Below are positions 22,425-27,651 of a stretch of 27,651 nt of DNA, piece after piece. Source of the stretch: Flammeovirgaceae bacterium (GTDB lineage Bacteria > Bacteroidota > Bacteroidia > Cytophagales > Cyclobacteriaceae); contig QIEB01000361.1 in assembly GCA_003229495.1 (NCBI GenBank), positions 1 through 27,651 on the forward strand, read 5' to 3'. The translations under genes were made by a program, and so were the position numbers. Each line of letters begins with the position of its first letter. The stretch's first letter is position 1. The notes beneath the pieces are model-generated. The model was not told the origin of the DNA. It worked only from the letters and a program-made list of their open reading frames with translations, and made no database searches.

Positions 22425-23378
22425 ATGATCTCACGCAGACACTTTATACGAACAGGAACAGCCTTATCGGCGGCAACTATTTTACCAATACAGTCAATGG
22501 GTTTAGACAGCATCTTAGAGAACAGAAAATTCACTCTCTGCCTGAATGCCGGCAATATCGGGGTACAGGCCAGTCAGCATGAATTGTTCAATATGGCTGT
22601 AAAACATGGATTTGAGGCTATTAGCGTATATGCCTCCAGTTTGTCTGAAATGTCAACTGATGAAATTAAGTCCTTTCTTACCGACATGAAGTTTAAGAAT
22701 ATCCAATGGGGGTCTGCCGGGCTACCGGTAGATTTCCGCAAGGATGACACCACTTTCAATGACGGGTTAAAGCCGTTACCTGATTATGCCAGTGCTATGG
22801 AAAAGGTGGGGGCCAATAGAATGAATACCTGGATACTTTCCTTTGATCACAGCCTGACCTATCTTCAGAATTTTAAACAGCACGTAGCACGACTTCGTGA
22901 AGTTGCCAGCATATTAAACAACTATGGAGTTCGCCTTGGTTTGGAATATGTAGGGCCCAGGACCCTACAGGCAGTTGGAAAATATTCATTCATACGCACC
23001 ATGGCAGAAACCAAAGAACTAATAGCTGCCATTGATCGCCCCAACGTTGGTTTTGTTTTGGACAGCTTTCACTGGTATTGTGCTGGTGAAACCAAAGAAG
23101 ATTTGCTTACACTCACTAACAAAGATGTGGTAGCGGTTGATTTAAATGATGCTCGAGTCGGAATTCCCGTGAGTGAACAAATCGATGGAAAACGTGAACT
23201 ACCCTCTGCCACCGGAGTGATAGATTTGAAAGGTTTTCTTTCAGCCCTGATATCTATTGGGTACGACGGTCCTGTGAGAGCAGAGCCGTTCAATCAACCC
23301 CTTCGAGACATGGAAAATGATGAAGCGCTAAAGGCCACTTATGATTCCATGAAAAAATCATTTGACCTGGTTAGTTAG
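22425..23378 (+). CDS. Tat-exported sugar phosphate isomerase/epimerase-like TIM barrel
   Basis: 317 residues from the ATG at 22425; an earlier ATG at 22404 is possible but places seven extra residues before the Tat motif SRRHFIRTG. A hydrophobic segment follows (ALSAATILPI). The barrel belongs to the xylose isomerase-like / AP endonuclease 2 family: HGFEAISVYA, GLEYVGPRTL with a metal-ligand Glu, GFVLDSFHWYCAGE with Asp and His ligands, VVAVDLNDAR and a final RAEPFNQPL with Glu. These fit the divalent-metal site of sugar isomerases and epimerases. Export means the substrate is a free sugar or glycoside, not a phosphate ester. Such proteins act beside DUF1080 and Gfo/Idh/MocA enzymes in keto-glycoside breakdown. 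Likely co-transcribed with the upstream gene. Confidence 0.83.
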   Translation: MISRRHFIRTGTALSAATILPIQSMGLDSILENRKFTLCLNAGNIGVQASQHELFNMAVKHGFEAISVYASSLSEMSTDEIKSFLTDMKFKNIQWGSAGLPVDFRKDDTTFNDGLKPLPDYASAMEKVGANRMNTWILSFDHSLTYLQNFKQHVARLREVASILNNYGVRLGLEYVGPRTLQAVGKYSFIRTMAETKELIAAIDRPNVGFVLDSFHWYCAGETKEDLLTLTNKDVVAVDLNDARVGIPVSEQIDGKRELPSATGVIDLKGFLSALISIGYDGPVRAEPFNQPLRDMENDEALKATYDSMKKSFDLVS

Positions 23379-23393
23379 CAGACATCCCCCTAA

Positions 23394-23417
23394 ATCCCCC
23401 TTTAGTTAAAGGGGGAT
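23394..23417. repeat. C/G-run hairpin between the TIM-barrel and ada genes
   Basis: ATCCCCCTTT pairs perfectly with AAAGGGGGAT across an AGTT loop; a further CATCCCCCTAA copy precedes it. There is no T run after the stem, so terminator function is uncertain. C-run and G-run hairpins of this kind recur in many bacterial genomes as dispersed intergenic repeats. Confidence 0.55.
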
Positions 23418-23484
23418 GTTAAAAAATTGGGTGTTAACTTTTCGGTGGCGGTTGGCTTTAATGTTGCCTAGATTTTAGACATTG

Positions 23485-24546
23485 ATGGGCATGACACTAA
23501 CTTTCGAAGAAAAATATCAGGCTATTTTAGAAAAAGACAGCAGCTACGAAGGCTTGTTTATCACCGCGGTAAAAACTACTGGCATATTTTGTCGTCCTGT
23601 ATGCACTGCCCGTAAGCCCAAGAAGGAAAATGTGGAGTTCTACAGTTCTCCCAGGGAAGCTATTGATCATGGCTACAGACCTTGTAAGGTTTGCAGACCT
23701 ATGGAAAATTCAGGTGAAGTACCGGTTGGATTCAAACAGTTGTTGAGACAGCTTGAGAAAAACCCCAACAATAAACTTAAAGACGAAGATTTAAGAGACA
23801 AAGGATTGGAACCCAGTACTATACGTAGGTGGTTTAAAAAACACTACGGAATGACATTTCATTCCTATCAAAGGAAGATTCGCCTTAATACCGCTTACAA
23901 TCACTTAAACTCGGGAAAGTCTGTTACCCATACCGCATTTGACACCGGTTTCGATTCCTTAAGTGGATTTTCGGACGGATTCCAAAAAATATTCGCCACC
24001 TCCCCTTCAAAAGCTACAAACCAGGTGGTATTGAATATGATAAGAATCACCACACCTTTAGGACCCATGATAGCCTGTGCCACAGATCAGGGTATTTGCT
24101 TATTGGAATTCTCAGACCGAACAGATCTGGAAACCTATATTAAGAAACTTAGTCATAGTCTAAAGGCCGTGCTTTTGCCGGGATATAATGCCCATCTGGA
24201 CCAACTTCAGGGGCAGGTGTCTGATTATTTTCAGGGTCAGAGAAAAAAATTTACCCTTAATATATTCACCCCGGGAACTGAGTTTCAAAAAAACGTTTGG
24301 AATGCCTTGCAAGATATACCATATGGAGAAACCCGCACATACTCACAACAAGCGGATCTAATAAATATGCCCCGGTCAGTACGGGCGGTGGCTTCAGCTA
24401 ATGGCAAAAACCGTATCGCTATAATTATTCCTTGCCATCGGGTAATTGGTAAGGATGGGAATTTACGAGGTTATGCAGGAGGTGTACTGCGGAAGAAATG
24501 GCTGCTGGAATTTGAAAACCCCACGCCAAGTCTATTTGACTACTAA
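23485..24546 (+). CDS. ada: Ada: bifunctional methylphosphotriester sensor / O6-methylguanine-DNA methyltransferase
   Basis: 353 residues from the ATG at 23485 (a TTG lies directly before and another ATG two codons later). Domain 1, the zinc-binding phosphotriester sensor, has four cysteines C36, C40, C67 and C70 (GIFCRPVC and RPCKVCRP). Domain 2 is an AraC-type helix-turn-helix region (about 80-175). Domain 3 is the methyltransferase with the active-site PCHRV (C317) and the RAVASANGKNR arginine-finger region. It removes alkyl groups from DNA and, when methylated, activates its own transcription. In gene order it seems independent of its neighbours. Length and order match E. coli Ada. Confidence 0.93.
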   Translation: MGMTLTFEEKYQAILEKDSSYEGLFITAVKTTGIFCRPVCTARKPKKENVEFYSSPREAIDHGYRPCKVCRPMENSGEVPVGFKQLLRQLEKNPNNKLKDEDLRDKGLEPSTIRRWFKKHYGMTFHSYQRKIRLNTAYNHLNSGKSVTHTAFDTGFDSLSGFSDGFQKIFATSPSKATNQVVLNMIRITTPLGPMIACATDQGICLLEFSDRTDLETYIKKLSHSLKAVLLPGYNAHLDQLQGQVSDYFQGQRKKFTLNIFTPGTEFQKNVWNALQDIPYGETRTYSQQADLINMPRSVRAVASANGKNRIAIIIPCHRVIGKDGNLRGYAGGVLRKKWLLEFENPTPSLFDY

Positions 24547-24587
24547 ACTTTTAGTATTTTCCATTCCAAATTAATCTTCCGACATCC

Positions 24588-26891
24588 ATGAAATACATTT
24601 GCTCTCTCTTGATTCTGAGTTTGGCCATTGCCGGGACCGCCGCACAAAACCAAGAAACTCCGGAAATACAAGATATTGATAGTTTCACCAAAAATATGCA
24701 AAAGTATGAAGGGTTCTTTGACTTTTATTGGGATGCGAATACCGGCAAGATCTGGCTGGAAATTAAGCAGCTCGGTGAAGAGTTCCTATATGTCAATTTT
24801 TTGGCAGCGGGAATTGGCTCCAACGACATTGGACTGGATCGTGGTCAATTGGGAGGCCAGAAGGTAGTTAAATTTACCCGAAGTGGTCCTAAGGTTATGC
24901 TGATACATATTAACTATCAGTACAGGGCGCTAAGCGACAACCCGGCGGAGCGGACATCTGTGGAGCAGGCGTTTGCGCAGTCGATCATAGGAGGATTCAA
25001 GGTGGCTGCCGAAAAACAGGATAGGATATTGGTCGATGCCACTGATTTTTTCTTAAGAGATGCCCATAGTTATCCGCTGGGAGTTGCTCATAGTTTAGCA
25101 AACAGACTTAGTAAAGCCAAACAAGGGAACTACCAGTTGGACCCCGATCGCAGTGCTATGTATCTGGAGCAGACAAAAAGCTTCCCCAACAATAGCGAAT
25201 TCGAAGCTACTTTAACCTTCGCCCTTAAAGGCAGCGATGGTATTGGTAATTGGGTAGCTTCTGTAGTGCCATCGGGTGAGGCTATAACTGTTCGGCAACA
25301 CCATAGCTTTGTAAAGCTACCTGATGATGGTTATCAAATGCGCAAGCTGGATCCAAGGAGTGGTTATCATGGTATTAGCTTTCATGACTATGCTACCCCG
25401 ATAGATCAACCCTTAAAGAAAAACTTTATACATCGGCACCGGCTTGAGAAAAGGGATCCTTCGGCAGCTGTTAGTGAAGCAGTAGAGCCGATCATCTACT
25501 ACGTTGACCCTGGTGCGCCTGAGCCCATAAGGTCTGCCTTAATTGAAGGTGCCAGCTGGTGGAACCAGGCTTTTGAAGCCGCTGGTTTTAAAGATGCCTT
25601 TCAAGTAAGAGTACTTCCAGAGGAAGCCGATCCATTGGATATTCGGTACAATGTTATTCAGTGGGTACACCGCTCAACAAGGGGCTGGTCTTATGGAATG
25701 ACCGTATCAGACCCCAGAACAGGGGAAATTATCAAAGGACATGTTAGCCTGGGTTCTTTAAGGGTGAGGCAGGATTTTCTTATTGCTCAAGGATTAGTTC
25801 AGGCTTATGTTGAAAACCAGGAACAGGATCCCCGAATGCTGGAAATGGCCTTGGCCCGGCTCAGACAACTCTCAGCACATGAAGTAGGACACACCCTTGG
25901 TTTGGCGCACAATTACGCTGCCAGTACCAATGACAGATCTTCGGTAATGGATTATCCCCATCCATATATTACTTTGGATAAGAACGGAGAGCTGAACTTT
26001 TCAGGAGCATATGATGACAAAATTGGAACCTGGGACAAGCGGGCTATTTTTTATGGATATCAGGATTTTTCTGAAGGTGTGAACGAAGTGGAAGCATTAT
26101 CCGATGCGATTCAGGAAAACATCGATAGTGGCCTTCGGTATATTACCGACCGGGATGCCAGATCGATAGGAGGGGCACATCCTCAAGCCCACTTATGGGA
26201 TAACGGTAAAGACCCGGTAAAAGAAATGGACCGGCTTCTTTCATTGAGAAAATCAGCGCTGCAGCAGTTTGGTAAAAACAATATTCCTATAAATGCTGCC
26301 TGGTCAACCCTGGAGGAAGTTTTGGTGCCGCTATACTTAGTTCATAGATATCAGGTAGAGGCTGTGGTCAAATTAATCGGGGGATTGGATTACAGCTACG
26401 CGCATCGCGGTGATGGACAGGAAATAGTGAAAACCATTGATAGAAAACGACAACTAGAGGCAGTTAAAGTATTGTTATATACTTTGGATCCGGAAGTATT
26501 GGCCATTCCTGACCATATCAGGTCCCTGATTCCACCTAAAGCCCCTAATTATCAACGGGGAAGAGACAGTTTTAAAACCCGAACCGGAGTCACCTTTGAC
26601 CCTATCGCAGCAGCTGAAGGTGCAGCTAACACCAGTATCGCCTTGCTATTAAATCCACAAAGAGCTACCCGCCTCACCCAGCAAAGGGTTATGGATCCGG
26701 ATCAACTGGGGCTGGGTGAAGTGATAGATTTGCTAGTGCAAATGACCTGGAAATCTTCAGTAGAAGATCCCTATTATCAGGAGATCCAGCGATTAACAGG
26801 CCAATTGACATTGCAACATCTGATGCGTCTTGCCTTAGACGATGCCGCCTCGGTCGAGGCCCGAAATACTGACATTGGAATCCTGGCTTAG
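24588..26891 (+). CDS. Zinc-dependent metalloprotease (DUF5117/DUF4953 type), C-terminus out of frame
   Basis: 767 residues with a Sec signal peptide (cleavage likely after GTAA, about residue 19). The N-terminal DUF5117-like half holds EGFFDFYWDANTGKIWLEI and DRGQLGGQKVVKFTRSGPKV. The protease domain has the metzincin zinc site H431-E432, H435 and H441 (HEVGHTLGLAH) and the Met-turn SSVMDYPHP. The frame stops at 26891 just where the family's last about 60 residues should follow; these are present in another frame (see next entry). The catalytic core is complete, so activity may survive. It is a secreted or periplasmic peptidase of unknown target. The gap to ada (41 bases) contains only a weak AT-rich stem. 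Confidence 0.86.
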   Translation: MKYICSLLILSLAIAGTAAQNQETPEIQDIDSFTKNMQKYEGFFDFYWDANTGKIWLEIKQLGEEFLYVNFLAAGIGSNDIGLDRGQLGGQKVVKFTRSGPKVMLIHINYQYRALSDNPAERTSVEQAFAQSIIGGFKVAAEKQDRILVDATDFFLRDAHSYPLGVAHSLANRLSKAKQGNYQLDPDRSAMYLEQTKSFPNNSEFEATLTFALKGSDGIGNWVASVVPSGEAITVRQHHSFVKLPDDGYQMRKLDPRSGYHGISFHDYATPIDQPLKKNFIHRHRLEKRDPSAAVSEAVEPIIYYVDPGAPEPIRSALIEGASWWNQAFEAAGFKDAFQVRVLPEEADPLDIRYNVIQWVHRSTRGWSYGMTVSDPRTGEIIKGHVSLGSLRVRQDFLIAQGLVQAYVENQEQDPRMLEMALARLRQLSAHEVGHTLGLAHNYAASTNDRSSVMDYPHPYITLDKNGELNFSGAYDDKIGTWDKRAIFYGYQDFSEGVNEVEALSDAIQENIDSGLRYITDRDARSIGGAHPQAHLWDNGKDPVKEMDRLLSLRKSALQQFGKNNIPINAAWSTLEEVLVPLYLVHRYQVEAVVKLIGGLDYSYAHRGDGQEIVKTIDRKRQLEAVKVLLYTLDPEVLAIPDHIRSLIPPKAPNYQRGRDSFKTRTGVTFDPIAAAEGAANTSIALLLNPQRATRLTQQRVMDPDQLGLGEVIDLLVQMTWKSSVEDPYYQEIQRLTGQLTLQHLMRLALDDAASVEARNTDIGILA

Positions 26892-27057
26892 CCAGCGGGT
26901 GTCATCGGATATGGAGGAGAACCAGCGAGCACATTACCAGTACGCCTTGACCCTAATTGGCCGATACAAAAGTGCTCCCGAATCACTCATACTATTACCG
27001 GCACTTTCCATGCCCGACGGGTCACCTATTGGGACGGAGTTTGGCTGCAGTTTTTAG
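26863..27057 (+). pseudogene. Displaced C-terminal tail of the metalloprotease
   Basis: In the frame one base later, EILTLESWLSQRVSSDMEEN continues as NQRAHYQYALTLIGRYK and ends LPALSMPDGSPIGTEFGCSF. This pattern (helix with WLSQR, HYxxAL, then PDGSPIG at the end) is the normal ending of this metalloprotease family. The switch lies between about 26858 and 26880. The joint looks shorter than expected, so a small deletion rather than a one-base slip may be the cause. If the break is a sequence error, the full gene runs 24588-27057. Confidence 0.72.
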
Positions 27058-27077
27058 CAATTTAAAGGGTAAATATC

Positions 27078-27206
27078 ATGCCACTAACAATTAATAATCT
27101 TCCAGACAAACCAGAATCTCGTTATGGTACACCAGCACTGGCTGAAAATGAACTTGAACGAGATTTTTGGATGGGAGTAGAACATATATTAATTTTTTTT
27201 TATTAA
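27078..27206 (+). pseudogene. Scrap copied from a TPR-lipoprotein-family gene
   Basis: Positions 27139-27183 match 19464-19508 inside the TPR lipoprotein gene at 41 of 45 bases by hand count, and the encoded LAENELERDFWMGVE matches MAENELERDFWMGIE. The surrounding open frame of 42 codons begins at ATG 27078, has no other recognisable part, and ends in an AT-rich run. It is probably a leftover of a deleted paralogue rather than a working gene. Confidence 0.6.
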
Positions 27207-27236
27207 TTAGCAATTGCTTAACTACCATTATTAACT

Positions 27237-27651
27237 ATGAAAACGTCAAAATATCTTTATTTCTTTTCGATTGTTTTATGTCTTGGAATAATTATGAGTG
27301 GATGCGAAGGCCCGGCAGGTGAGGTTGGTCCGGCAGGTCCGGCAGGTACAAATGGTACAGATGGTACAGATGGTACAAATGGTACAGATGGTACAAATGG
27401 TACAGATGGTACAGATGGTAAAAACGGCAATGCCAATGTCACCCTGATCAGCTTAAAAAAAGCTGATTTTACTTGGGTAGCAGGTACTTATTTGGGTAGA
27501 CCATCTAACGTGTATGAGCTTGTAACAAATGAAGTTAATCAAGACATTTTAGATAGTGGTGCGGTTTTAGGGTATGCATTTGGTTTTAGTAGCTGGTGGC
27601 CATTGCCATTTATTTGGGAAAATGAAACTGGTAGTATCAGGCAATATATTG
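27237..27651 (+). CDS. Collagen-like repeat lipoprotein, 3' end beyond the window
   Basis: 138 codons are visible and the frame is still open at the window edge. A lipoprotein signal ends in MSGC (Cys23), followed by about 14 Gly-X-Y triplets: GPAGEVGPAGPAG, then TNG/TDG repeats to GKNGN. After this comes a non-repetitive domain (LISLKKADFTWVAGTYL onward) whose family I do not recognise. This architecture, a lipid-anchored collagen-like stalk plus a small C-terminal domain, is common among Bacteroidota surface lipoproteins. Function unknown; surface display is inferred. Confidence 0.82.
   Translation, partial: MKTSKYLYFFSIVLCLGIIMSGCEGPAGEVGPAGPAGTNGTDGTDGTNGTDGTNGTDGTDGKNGNANVTLISLKKADFTWVAGTYLGRPSNVYELVTNEVNQDILDSGAVLGYAFGFSSWWPLPFIWENETGSIRQYI
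27345..27416 (+). repeat. 9-bp tandem repeat encoding the collagen-like stalk
   Basis: Eight consecutive units of GGTACAAAT or GGTACAGAT, followed by a degenerate ninth (GGTAAAAAC). Units differ only at one base (Asn or Asp). Such uniform codon use in a tandem repeat allows length change by slippage without frame loss. Confidence 0.85.

Noticed and set aside
24541..24560. Terminator after ada (TACTAA/TTAGTA stem followed by TTTT)
   Set aside because: The stem is short and entirely weak base pairs apart from one C-G, so it is unlikely to be stable enough to call.
27257..27442. Minus-strand frame rich in PSVPFVP repeats
   Set aside because: It is the complement of the collagen-like repeat of the plus-strand lipoprotein.

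Overview
The window looks like chromosomal DNA of a Bacteroidota member, most likely a marine or soil Cytophagales-type organism. The evidence is moderate A+T content, a very high share of short-signal lipoproteins, Bacteroidota-typical families (DUF1961, DUF6807, DUF1080, BNR_4, DUF5117-type metalloprotease, S23 four-helix-bundle protein), weak ribosome-binding sites, and one TAnnTTTG-type promoter box. No SusC/SusD pair, rRNA, tRNA, CRISPR array or transposase is visible.

Layout. Positions 1-110 hold the tail of a cold-shock protein gene and its terminator. Positions 384-5709 hold a glycan-related block: a YesU-like DUF1961 protein, a DUF6807 lipoprotein, a damaged DUF1080 lipoprotein gene on the minus strand, a Tat-exported polysaccharide pyruvyl transferase-like protein, and a BNR_4 propeller lipoprotein. 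Positions 5745-10560 hold tightly spaced plus-strand genes for an exported nitrilase-fold amidase, a group II PLP decarboxylase (TTG start) and a quinohemoprotein alcohol dehydrogenase. Converging on these from 16.2 kb down to 10.85 kb is a tandem duplication of an isoquinoline-oxidoreductase-type molybdenum hydroxylase (iorA-iorB). In the upstream copy the iorA gene is reduced by an in-frame deletion to a 28-codon remnant. Then come a ribokinase, a Gfo/Idh/MocA oxidoreductase, a small S23 four-helix-bundle gene flanked by inverted heptamer arrays, a TPR lipoprotein, an HxH-less D-aminoacylase-like lipoprotein, a Tat-exported sugar isomerase/epimerase-like TIM barrel, an Ada DNA-repair regulator, a zinc metalloprotease with a frameshifted C-terminus, a scrap copied from a TPR-family gene, and the start of a collagen-like lipoprotein.

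How the genes fit together. DUF1080, Gfo/Idh/MocA and the TIM-barrel epimerase are the enzyme types of the 3-keto-glycoside route of Bacteroidota, but here they are scattered rather than in one operon. The PQQ alcohol dehydrogenase and the IorAB proteins are both exported oxidases and could pass an alcohol to an aldehyde to an acid, feeding electrons to the respiratory chain. The nitrilase, the decarboxylase, the D-aminoacylase-like protein and the metalloprotease suggest use of peptides or amides. Substrates cannot be read from sequence.

The least explained signals are (a) degenerate 7- and 8-bp arrays sitting at the 3' ends of minus-strand genes (four places), (b) heptamer arrays of a second type placed in inverted orientation around the S23 gene, and (c) several small deletions and scraps (DUF1080, iorA2, metalloprotease tail, TPR fragment) that point to active local rearrangement.
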